In this document: in pieces, positions 1 to 7,014 of the stretch | How the letters are laid out: every line of letters begins with the position of its first letter | How positions within the stretch are numbered: the stretch's first letter is position 1 | NCBI GenBank assembly: GCA_964247695.1 | Contig: CAXTVI010000005.1 | Span: 56,787-120,786, forward strand | DNA from: Lichenicoccus sp964247695 | Lineage (GTDB): Bacteria; Pseudomonadota; Alphaproteobacteria; Acetobacterales; Acetobacteraceae | Reading direction: 5' to 3' | Length of the DNA: 64,000 nucleotides | Made by a program: the position numbers and the translations under genes | The notes under the pieces: generated by a model | Databases searched by the model: none | Told to the model about the DNA's origin: nothing | What the model saw: the letters and a program-made list of their open reading frames with translations, nothing else

Positions 1-229
1 TGCTCCAGTGGGTCACGCCGCCGCAGGTCGTGCAGCGATTGAACGCCAGGGTCTTCTCACCTCGCGAGTAAGCCTCCAGCGAACCTGTCACCCGTGCCTG
101 GTCCGGCCGGTAGTACGCCCACAGGGTGCCGTAGCGCCGGCACACCGAACACAGGCACTGGTTGAGATAGCTCGGCGTGTGCTCGACCTCGATGCGCACG
201 GCGCCGCAATGGCAGGATCCGGTCAACAT
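1..229 (-). CDS. GFA (glutathione-dependent formaldehyde-activating enzyme-like) family protein, C-terminus outside window
   Basis: Only the first 76 codons lie in the window; the gene runs off the left edge. The protein begins MLTGSCHCGAVRIEVE, the standard opening of GFA-fold (CENP-V/GFA) proteins. It continues with a CLCSVCRR zinc-binding motif and then CTTCGGVTHW, the later cysteine motif of the family. Members bind two zinc ions; some act on glutathione-formaldehyde adducts, but most have no assigned substrate, so no specific reaction is claimed. The ATG lies 6 bp after the stop of the upstream alpha/beta hydrolase on the same strand, so the two are probably cotranscribed. Confidence 0.85.
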   Translation of the reverse strand, partial: MLTGSCHCGAVRIEVEHTPSYLNQCLCSVCRRYGTLWAYYRPDQARVTGSLEAYSRGEKTLAFNRCTTCGGVTHWS

Positions 230-235
230 GGCGCG

Positions 236-1093
236 TCAGCCTCCGCCGAAGAAGGTCGTGATCTCGCTCGCGGCGCGATCCGGATCCTCGCGATGCGGGA
301 AATGCCCAACGCCCGGGAACATGGCGAGGTCGAGGTTGGGGAAGGTCTCGCCGAGGCGGTCGGTCCAGGCATAGGGGAACAGGGGATCATGCTCGGCCCA
401 GCGCACGCAGGTCGGCAGCATGATCGGCGGCAACGCGGGCGCCTCGCCCTTCATCATGGCGATCCTGCTCGTGGCGGTGGCCCGGTAGGAGGCAAATCCG
501 CCTGCAAGATTGCCCGGCTTCTGGAAGTTCGCAACGAACGCCTCGAGCACGTCGTCGAAGGCCTCGGTACGATACGCCCAGTTCCGCAGGAAGTGCGTGA
601 AGTAGATCCGGATCGTCTCCGGCGATGCGCCGACCAGCGCCGGGGCGAGATCGGTCAGATGGAACGACGTATACCAGATCTCGATGAGGCGGTCCGGTGT
701 CGCCATGCGCGGTCCGATCCCCGGATACATGAAGTCGAAGAAGAACAGCCCGGTCAGGCGCTCCGGCGCCAGCCGGGCAAGCGCCTGCATCACCCCGCCG
801 CCGATATCGTGTCCGACCACACCCACCTGTCCAAGGCCGAGCGCGTCGAGCAGCGCCAGCATGTCGGCAGCCTGTTCCGCCGCGCCGAACGGGCCGTCCG
901 GCTTGTCGCTGTCGCCGTACCCGCGCAGGTCGGGCGCGATCAGCTGGAACCCGCCTGCGAGCCGGGTCATCACCGGCTCCCAGGTCAGCCAGAATTCCGG
1001 CCAGCCGTGCAGCAGCACCAGAGGCTGGCCGTGCCCGGTCCGGGCGACGTGCAGGGTCGCGCCGTTAACCTCGAGATCGAGGTGCTCGATCAT
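236..1093 (-). CDS. Alpha/beta hydrolase, epoxide hydrolase/haloalkane dehalogenase-like
   Basis: This 285-residue protein has the full alpha/beta hydrolase layout. HGWPEFW at 29-35 forms the oxyanion hole, DLRGYGDSDKP follows near 55, and GHDIGG at 94-99 carries an aspartate nucleophile (D96) instead of serine. The catalytic histidine is in GVGHFPHRE (about H264). An aspartate nucleophile with HGxP is typical of epoxide hydrolases and related dehalogenases, which form an ester intermediate released by water. There is no signal peptide, so it is probably cytoplasmic. It lies directly upstream of the GFA gene. The substrate cannot be read from sequence; a fluoroacetate dehalogenase-like activity is a possible alternative. 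Confidence 0.85.
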   Translation of the reverse strand: MIEHLDLEVNGATLHVARTGHGQPLVLLHGWPEFWLTWEPVMTRLAGGFQLIAPDLRGYGDSDKPDGPFGAAEQAADMLALLDALGLGQVGVVGHDIGGGVMQALARLAPERLTGLFFFDFMYPGIGPRMATPDRLIEIWYTSFHLTDLAPALVGASPETIRIYFTHFLRNWAYRTEAFDDVLEAFVANFQKPGNLAGGFASYRATATSRIAMMKGEAPALPPIMLPTCVRWAEHDPLFPYAWTDRLGETFPNLDLAMFPGVGHFPHREDPDRAASEITTFFGGG

Positions 1094-1167
1094 GGTCGCT
1101 GTCCCGTTGCCATGCGGCTATCGCTGACACCACCCGCGGCCCCTGTCAAAGCGGCGGCTTTGCCCGG

Positions 1168-1545
1168 TCAGCGAGTCGCGACAAGGAAGAGCCTCGGGAA
1201 GGGCAGCAGTAAGGTCCCAGCCCGGAGCGCCGGATAGGCGCCGGCAACGGCGTCGCGGTAGCGGGCGAGGAAGCCGGCCTGCTCGCCGGCATCGAGCGAA
1301 AAGCAGGAGCGGCCGCAGCCCGCTGCCCTTGAACCACTCCACCACCGCCTCCGCGTCGGGCAGGGCATGGCGATAGGTCGTGCGCCAGACATCCACCGTG
1401 CTGCAGCAGGTGCGCAGGATGTCGTAATGCCAGGCACTGTCACGCAGGCCTGTCCGTATCGCCGCGGCACCTGCGCCAGCAGGTCGCGGAGCGGCCGGTT
1501 CCGCCCGGCCTCGAACCGGGTCTATCGCGTGGCGGACCAGCTCAT
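1168..1545 (-). pseudogene. tam: Decayed trans-aconitate 2-methyltransferase (tam) remnant
   Basis: Three separate lesions are visible. An ATG at 1545, with GGGA upstream, opens MSWSATR, then a TAG (1522-1524) stands where Tam proteins have Tyr. The frame continues TRFEAGRNRPLRDLLAQVP, the Tam N-terminus. Around 1445-1475 this jumps straight into the Tam C-terminal region (WHYDILRT..., VDVWRTTYRHAL, VVEWFKGSGLRP) in another frame, so the SAM-binding core of roughly 120 residues is missing. A further +1 shift in an A-run (1299-1302, T-run on the coding strand) restores the frame for FLARYRDAVAGAYPAL and FPRLFLVATR. Intact Tam has about 250 residues and methylates trans-aconitate; this copy cannot. 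Homology is from memory of the family. Confidence 0.8.
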
Positions 1546-1636
1546 CGTTCCGGCTCCCTAACTTCTTGCATCGCACGATTGAACAAAAGCCGGCCTGCCT
1601 CGTTACCGCTTGCCAACAACTTCAAGGGGACCGGCG

Positions 1637-1960
1637 ATGCGTGTTTCAATTCTGGGTTCGGTGGGTGCATCGCTCCTGCTGCTTGCTGCCTGCAGCCAGG
1701 CCGGGGCTCCGACCAAGGCGGACATCAAGCAGGTCATCCAGACCCGGATGCAGGCGGCTAACGCGCAGACCTCGGCCAACACGTTGGGGATCTTCAGCGG
1801 GCCCTACGACGTGCATGATTTCGACGTCACCAGCGCCGACTGCACCGCCAAGGACAACGGCGTCTATAGCTGCGCGGTGACCGCGATCACCAAGAACAAG
1901 ACCAACACCGCGCAGCTCTCGTTCAAGCAGGTCAACGGCACCTGGACCCTCGTACAGTAG
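1637..1960 (+). CDS. Small secreted lipoprotein of unknown function
   Basis: The 107-residue product starts at an ATG preceded by AAGGGG. An in-frame upstream start at 1610 would put extra residues before the signal peptide and has no better ribosome site. Residues 1-18 form a lipoprotein signal ending LLLLAAC, with Cys19 as the lipidation site, so it should be membrane-anchored in the periplasm. The mature part holds two further cysteines (in SADCTAK and YSCAV) that could form a disulfide, and a beta-rich C-terminus. I do not recognise a family. Its stop codon abuts the stop of the convergent oxygenase gene. Confidence 0.75.
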   Translation: MRVSILGSVGASLLLLAACSQAGAPTKADIKQVIQTRMQAANAQTSANTLGIFSGPYDVHDFDVTSADCTAKDNGVYSCAVTAITKNKTNTAQLSFKQVNGTWTLVQ

Positions 1961-2686
1961 TCAGCGTCGGAACGTCACCACCAGCACGTCGCGGTAGGCC
2001 GGCTCGGCGGGGTCGAGCGGGCGCACCGCGGTGACGCCGTGATAGACGCGGCTGTCATCCACGAAGGCGGCGTCCAGCGGCTCGGTCAGAGTGAAGCTGC
2101 CGAGCGGCTGGCGCTGCAGGTCGTGGATGCTGGTGTCGCCGCTCGCGACGTTGACGCGCGCCACCAGCAGCACCAGCACCCAGTCGACGCCGTCGCGGTG
2201 CAGCCCCTCCGGCGTCGGCTGTCCGGCCTCGTCGGCGCGCGCCTCGATACGGAACTGGTGCAGTTCGACATGCCAGGTCCGCGGACGCACGCCAGGCGGT
2301 GTCAGCGCGGTGAAGGTCGCGTCGCACAGGCGCAGGATGGCGAGCAGCGCCGGATGGGAACCGATGTCGTCGGTCACCGGGCTGAACCAGCGTTCCAACC
2401 CGCCATTGAGCAGGTTGTAGTCGCGGCTCTGGTAGTGCGGCTGGTGCGGCTTGCGCCGGATCTCCCCGTCGGTGACCGAGAAATTGGCGTGGCGGCGCCG
2501 GCGATAGCGGCCGCCATCGGCCATGTAGCGATCCATGCCGAGATCGCCCCAGCTCCCGGCGAACGTCTCCCAGTCGCGCAGGCCGTACGGCTCCAGCAGC
2601 GCGCGCATCGGCGCAGCACGCACCAGCGCGAACCCGTCCGCGTGCAAGGACCGCTCGAGCAAAGTCGGCAATGCTTCGTCGTTCAT
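1961..2686 (-). CDS. 2-oxoglutarate/Fe(II)-dependent dioxygenase family protein (PF10014-like)
   Basis: This 241-residue protein resembles the 2OG-Fe dioxygenase family that includes bacterial L-isoleucine 4-hydroxylase. The iron triad is visible: GLHRDGVDW gives H163 and D165, and VYHGVTAV gives H216, with an arginine at 222 placed to bind 2-oxoglutarate. It probably hydroxylates a free amino acid or related small molecule, which is inference from the family. Its ATG overlaps the stop of the upstream mechanosensitive channel gene as ATGA, so the two are translationally coupled. No signal peptide is present. The substrate is unknown. Confidence 0.75.
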   Translation of the reverse strand: MNDEALPTLLERSLHADGFALVRAAPMRALLEPYGLRDWETFAGSWGDLGMDRYMADGGRYRRRRHANFSVTDGEIRRKPHQPHYQSRDYNLLNGGLERWFSPVTDDIGSHPALLAILRLCDATFTALTPPGVRPRTWHVELHQFRIEARADEAGQPTPEGLHRDGVDWVLVLLVARVNVASGDTSIHDLQRQPLGSFTLTEPLDAAFVDDSRVYHGVTAVRPLDPAEPAYRDVLVVTFRR

Positions 2687-5133
2687 GCGGGCTCCGGGTT
2701 CGGCTCGGGGGCAAGGGACAGGTTCGGGATCGCCAGCGGCCGCGCCGGCAGCGCCACCTTCGCATCCTGCAGCGCGATGCGCAGCCGCCGGTAGAACTCG
2801 CGTTGGATCGGCCAGCGACCGCCGACTGTGCATTTCATCGTGCCGCTGATCGCCACCGAGTAGTCGCCGATGCTGTCCACGCCGTTCAGCGCGAAGTCGG
2901 CCAGGGCGAAGTCGGCGAACGCCGCATCGGCGCGCAGTCCGGCGCCGACCTCGTGCAGGATCGAGCACACGCGGTCGGTGTCCTCGGCCACGGCGATGTT
3001 GATCGCGATCGCCGCCACAGCGAAGTCCCGCGACAGGTTGGTCACCGTGCTGACCGACGAGAACGGGATGATCTGCACCGAGCCGTCGCCACCGCGCAGG
3101 CGCAGGGTGCGGATCGACAGGTGCTCGACAGTGCCGGTGACGCCCGCCGCGGTGACCGTGTCGCCGACCTGCATCGCGTTCTCCACCAGCAGGAAGATGC
3201 CGGTGATGAAGTCCTGCACCAGCTTCTGCGAGCCGAAGCCGATGGCCACACCCAGGATGCCGGCGCCGGCCAGCAGCGGTGCGACATTGATGCCGATCTC
3301 GCTCAGGATGGTCAGCAGCACGATGGCGCCCAGGGTGATCAGCAGCACGGTGCGCAGGATCGGCAGCAGGGTCTGCAGCCGTACGGCCCGCGCGGTCTGC
3401 GAGGTGCGGCCGAAATTGGAGACCTGGCGGTCGAGGGCTGCATTGACGCCCTCCCACGCCACCACGCCCAGCATCAGCGCCACCAGGATCGACAGCAGCG
3501 CCGAGACCATGCGCGTGCCGAGATGGCCGGCGGCGAACCAGGACAGTGCCGGCAGGCCCCAGCTCTGCAGCAGCAGCACGGCACCGGCCGCGAGCATGAT
3601 GGCGTTCACCACCCGCCGCAACAGCGGGTACCAGCGGTTCGCCCGCATCTCCAGGCCCGGATAATGCTGCTCCAGCTCGGGGCTTACCCGGAACAGCCGA
3701 TCCAGCAGCCCGAGCAGGCTGAGGGCGATGAAGCGGCAGACGACGACGATGACGACGGTGAGCACGAAGATGCGCCACATCTGCCGGTAGCCGTTCTGCA
3801 CCTGCGCCGCCCAGACCAGCCAGAGCGCGAAGTCGAAGAACATGGCAGGGATCCACCAGTGCTGGGCAAGTCGTGCCAGCACCGCGCCGGTGCTGGTCTC
3901 GCGGATCCGCCGGGGCGGCCGCAGCGCGTTGCCGACGCGCACCCGCGTCCGCCAGATCAGCCCGGCGAGCAGGATGTGCTCGATCAGCACGATCGCGCGG
4001 ATGATGGATTGCGCGGCCCGCTGCGGCAGGTTGACCAGGCCGCCGATGTCGGTGACCGCCACCGCGACCACCGGCACCGCGATCAGCCAGGCCCACCAGC
4101 GGCACAGCAGCGACGCGGTATTGTCGGTGACCCCGAGCAGCCGCACGCCGGGCGCCCCCGGTGCCAGCAGCATGTCGAGCACCAGGTAGAGCCCGCGTCC
4201 GAAGCCGTACAGGTTGGTGACGGTGACGATGACCAGTTGGCTGACCGGCTGCTGCGCCCAGCCGGTGCCGGCGACGTTGCCGATCGCCAGCAGGGCGCCG
4301 AGCGGGATCAGCTTGAGCACCAGCCGAAGCAGCGCGAACGGCACCCGCTTGAGGACGCGCAGGGTATGCCAGCGGTGCCGCGCGTCGCGCTGCCGGTGCT
4401 CGGCCGCGGTGACCGGGGCGCTCTCCTCGGGCATGCCTTCGGCGCCAATCCCCACCGGTGCCAGCTCATCGGCACGGGCGGGCTGTGTCGCGTCATCGAG
4501 GAGGGCGGGATCGTGCGGGATGTCCTCCTGCGCGACCCGGGCATCCCGCGCCAGCACGCGCAGCGGCCGTCCGAGCAGCAGGGTCAGCAGCCGCTCGACG
4601 ATGAGGCCGCCGACGAACACCAGCGTCGCCCGCCAGACGGCATCGAACAGTACGGCCCGGCTGGCGGGGTCGCGCAGCTCGTGGCTCACCCAATGCGTGG
4701 CCAGCACCGCGTCGCCGAACATGCGGCCGAAGGCGCGCGCCTGGGTCAGCACCAGCAACTGTGCCGAGCCGACCTCACCCAGCAATTCGCTGCCGAGGCT
4801 GTCCGGCGCCAGGGTCACCTTTGCAGGCGCCGCCGGCTTGGCGGCAGCGGGAGCCGGCATCGCCACCGGCAGGCTGCGGGCGATCGCCGTCAAGGTGCTG
4901 GTGAAGGCGGCCCGCTTGCGCGGGTCGTTCAGGACGTCGAGGACCTGTTGCGCCTGTGCGGCACTGATCGGAGCCGCGGCCACCGAGGCCGGGCGCGTGG
5001 CGTGCGGCGCGGCGCTGGAAGGCCCACTTGACTGGGCACGCGAGGGAGCACAGGGCGCGGCCACGAGGAGGCAGGCGCACAGCAACGCAAGCGCCAGCCG
5101 CCCAAGGGTCCGATCATTGCCTTTCACGTGCAT
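2683..5133 (-). CDS. Large MscS-family mechanosensitive channel protein (YbiO-like)
   Basis: The product is 816 residues long. I chose the ATG at 5133, with AGGA upstream, over a GTG at 5172 because it puts a clean signal peptide at the N-terminus (LALALLCACLLVAAP, cut near SRAQS). A periplasmic Ala/Pro-rich stretch is followed by several membrane segments. The MscS core comes in the last third: the pore helix LLAGAGILGVAIGFGSQK, then ITGIFLLVENAMQVGD and VEHLSIRTLRLRGGDG of the beta domain. Such channels open under membrane tension and release solutes during hypo-osmotic shock. Length and layout match the E. coli YbiO type rather than small MscS. The C-terminus is alanine-rich. It is translationally coupled to the downstream oxygenase. 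Confidence 0.85.
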   Translation of the reverse strand: MHVKGNDRTLGRLALALLCACLLVAAPCAPSRAQSSGPSSAAPHATRPASVAAAPISAAQAQQVLDVLNDPRKRAAFTSTLTAIARSLPVAMPAPAAAKPAAPAKVTLAPDSLGSELLGEVGSAQLLVLTQARAFGRMFGDAVLATHWVSHELRDPASRAVLFDAVWRATLVFVGGLIVERLLTLLLGRPLRVLARDARVAQEDIPHDPALLDDATQPARADELAPVGIGAEGMPEESAPVTAAEHRQRDARHRWHTLRVLKRVPFALLRLVLKLIPLGALLAIGNVAGTGWAQQPVSQLVIVTVTNLYGFGRGLYLVLDMLLAPGAPGVRLLGVTDNTASLLCRWWAWLIAVPVVAVAVTDIGGLVNLPQRAAQSIIRAIVLIEHILLAGLIWRTRVRVGNALRPPRRIRETSTGAVLARLAQHWWIPAMFFDFALWLVWAAQVQNGYRQMWRIFVLTVVIVVVCRFIALSLLGLLDRLFRVSPELEQHYPGLEMRANRWYPLLRRVVNAIMLAAGAVLLLQSWGLPALSWFAAGHLGTRMVSALLSILVALMLGVVAWEGVNAALDRQVSNFGRTSQTARAVRLQTLLPILRTVLLITLGAIVLLTILSEIGINVAPLLAGAGILGVAIGFGSQKLVQDFITGIFLLVENAMQVGDTVTAAGVTGTVEHLSIRTLRLRGGDGSVQIIPFSSVSTVTNLSRDFAVAAIAINIAVAEDTDRVCSILHEVGAGLRADAAFADFALADFALNGVDSIGDYSVAISGTMKCTVGGRWPIQREFYRRLRIALQDAKVALPARPLAIPNLSLAPEPNPEPA

Positions 5134-5220
5134 CCGGTTCGTTCCTGACAACTCAGGCGCGTGTGCAACCACGCGTGAGCGGCGGCTGTCAAATGCTTCG
5201 CGGTGGCCTATGTGTTGGGC

Positions 5221-5415
5221 ATGCGGGTCCTGCTGACGTTCCTGATGGTTTTCGCGATGATCGGGACGGTGGGCGTGCTGGCCGCCGGTGTCGTGGGGTT
5301 TGTCCGCGGCGGCGGCGATCCGCAGCGCTCGAACCGGCTGATGCGATGGCGGGTGATCCTGCAGGCGACCGCCATACTACTGTTCGTGCTGCTGCTGACG
5401 ATCTTCAGGCGGTAG
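5221..5415 (+). CDS. HIG1-domain small membrane protein (twin transmembrane)
   Basis: This 64-residue protein has two hydrophobic helices (about 3-25 and 41-60) joined by a loop containing SNRLMRWRVILQA, the conserved core of bacterial HIG1-type (hypoxia-induced protein) domains. In mitochondria such proteins associate with cytochrome oxidase; the bacterial role is unsettled. An in-frame GTG at 5203 is an alternative start adding six residues, and neither start has a strong ribosome site. Its last 11 bp overlap the 3' end of convergent thiM. Confidence 0.7.
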   Translation: MRVLLTFLMVFAMIGTVGVLAAGVVGFVRGGGDPQRSNRLMRWRVILQATAILLFVLLLTIFRR

Positions 5416-6271
5416 GCCGTTCCCTCCCGACGATTTCGGTCAGGTGGGCGCGTCGGGCGACCAGATCCTCGTCCATCAGATAGAGCGCGTCGATCATGCC
5501 GCTCTGCAGGCTGCCCGGACCGAGGGCAAGCTCGGCTGCCATCTCGCCGGCAAGGCCGGTGAACACCATGCCCGCTATCGCCGCCGTCAGCGCATCAGGA
5601 GTGACGGCAAGGCAGGCGCCGATCAGGGCGGTCGCGGTACAGCCAAGCCCGGTGACACGCGTCATCATCGGATGCCCGTTATTCACGCCAACGGTGCGCT
5701 GCCCGTCGGTGATGTAGTCGGTTGCGCCGCTGACCACCACGACGCAGCGCAGCGCCCGGGCCAGCCCGATCGCGCCGTCGAGCGCCGTCTCGGCGCGCTC
5801 CATGCTGTCGACCCCGCGGCCGCCGGACGGCGGGGCGCCCTGCGCCGAGCCGGACAGGTGCCCGAGGGCGATGATCTCCGAGGCGTTGCCGCGCACTACC
5901 GTGGGGGAGAACGCCAGCAGCTCCACCGCCACCTGCGACCGGTAGGACAGGGCGCCGATCGCCACCGGGTCCAGGATCCACGGGGTGCCGGCGGATCGCG
6001 CGGACTTCGCGGCGAGACGCATGGCGTGCGCCCGGCCGGCATCCATGGTGCCGAGGTTGATCACCAGCGCGCCGGCGATCGCCGCGAACTCGGACACTTC
6101 CTCCACGCCCTCGACCATCGCCGGCGAGGCGCCGAGGGCCAGCAGCGCGTTGGCGGTACTGTTGGTCACCACCAGGTTGGTGATGTTGTGCACCAGCGGC
6201 GTGCGCGCGCGCAGCGTGGACAGCAGCGCCCCGATGGTGGCCGGGGTCGGTTCGTGCGTGGACGGGTGCAT
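5405..6271 (-). CDS. thiM: Hydroxyethylthiazole kinase ThiM
   Basis: The 288-residue protein phosphorylates 4-methyl-5-(2-hydroxyethyl)thiazole in thiamin salvage. Family hallmarks are TPLVHNITNLVVTN at 24-37, LGASPAMVE at 46-54, ILDPVAIGA near 100, GNASEI at 128-133 and TRVTGLGCTATALIGA at 204-219, with C211 in the usual catalytic-loop position. Length is slightly above the usual 260-270 because of a Gly/Pro-rich insert near 140-155. It stands alone: no thiD or thiE is adjacent, and the 100 bp upstream does not show the conserved core of a TPP riboswitch. Confidence 0.93.
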   Translation of the reverse strand: MHPSTHEPTPATIGALLSTLRARTPLVHNITNLVVTNSTANALLALGASPAMVEGVEEVSEFAAIAGALVINLGTMDAGRAHAMRLAAKSARSAGTPWILDPVAIGALSYRSQVAVELLAFSPTVVRGNASEIIALGHLSGSAQGAPPSGGRGVDSMERAETALDGAIGLARALRCVVVVSGATDYITDGQRTVGVNNGHPMMTRVTGLGCTATALIGACLAVTPDALTAAIAGMVFTGLAGEMAAELALGPGSLQSGMIDALYLMDEDLVARRAHLTEIVGRERPTA

Positions 6272-6371
6272 CGGCGGGCTTGGATCCTTCCGCGGCTGGG
6301 TATGGCCGGGGTAAGCCTGTATCGTCCGGCCGGCGCCTCGCGTCCATGGCGCTAGGTGTTGCGGAGGGTTG

Positions 6372-7007
6372 ATGCCGGACGAGCCGGAGTGGCTGCGACA
6401 GGTGCGCGAGCTGCAGGCGATCGCGCAGACTGGGCTCGCCTTTACCCGTGACCCGTATGACCGCGACCGCTACGACGCCCTGCGCATCCTGGCCGCACGC
6501 ATGCTGGCGGACCGGGTGGGCGGTGATGCGGCCACGCTGCGCGACCTGTTCGCCGCCGAGCGGGGCTATGCCACGCCGAAGGTGGATGTTCGTGGGGCGG
6601 TGTTCGACAAGAGCCATCGCCTGCTGATGGTGCGCGAGACCGCCGATGCCGGGCGCTGGACGCTGCCCGGCGGCTGGGCCGACGTGAACCAGACCGCCTC
6701 CGAATGCGCGCTGCGCGAGATACGCGAGGAGAGCGGCTACGAGGCCCGGATCGTGAAGCTCGCCTTGCTGCATGATCGCGCGAGACAAGGCCACCAGCCG
6801 GCCGGGCTGCACTCCATCTACAAGCTGTTCTTCCTCTGTGCGCTCACCGGCGGCGAGGCGAGAGGCAGCCTGGAGACCAGCGAGGTGCGCTTCTTCGGCG
6901 AGCACGAGATCCCGGATGACCTGTCCACCGGCCGCACCCTGCCGCACCAGATCGCCCGGCTGTTCGCCCACCACCGGGACCCGACGCTGCCGACCGAGTT
7001 CGATTGA
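6372..7007 (+). CDS. Nudix hydrolase with N-terminal Nudix-associated domain
   Basis: The ATG at 6372 sits 4 bp after GGAGG; the TTG immediately before it is less likely. The first 60 residues form the helical domain typical of ADP-ribose pyrophosphatase-like Nudix enzymes (WLRQVRELQAIAQTGLAF). The Nudix box runs from G101 to Y123 and ends REIREESGY, keeping the metal-binding REXXEE core, although Q107 replaces the first glutamate of the general consensus. It should hydrolyse a nucleoside diphosphate linked to another moiety, such as ADP-ribose, but the exact substrate is not evident. It diverges from thiM and converges on the next gene. Confidence 0.85.
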   Translation: MPDEPEWLRQVRELQAIAQTGLAFTRDPYDRDRYDALRILAARMLADRVGGDAATLRDLFAAERGYATPKVDVRGAVFDKSHRLLMVRETADAGRWTLPGGWADVNQTASECALREIREESGYEARIVKLALLHDRARQGHQPAGLHSIYKLFFLCALTGGEARGSLETSEVRFFGEHEIPDDLSTGRTLPHQIARLFAHHRDPTLPTEFD

Positions 7008-7014
7008 GCTGCGG

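Noticed and set aside
1118..1576. A 152-codon frame on the minus strand as a real gene
   Set aside because: Only part of it matches Tam, the match changes frame, and its own start is not the Tam start; it is better read as a pseudogene.
6272..6371. TPP riboswitch upstream of thiM
   Set aside because: The conserved CUGAGA and the pyrophosphate-binding core are not present in the 100 bp upstream on the minus strand.
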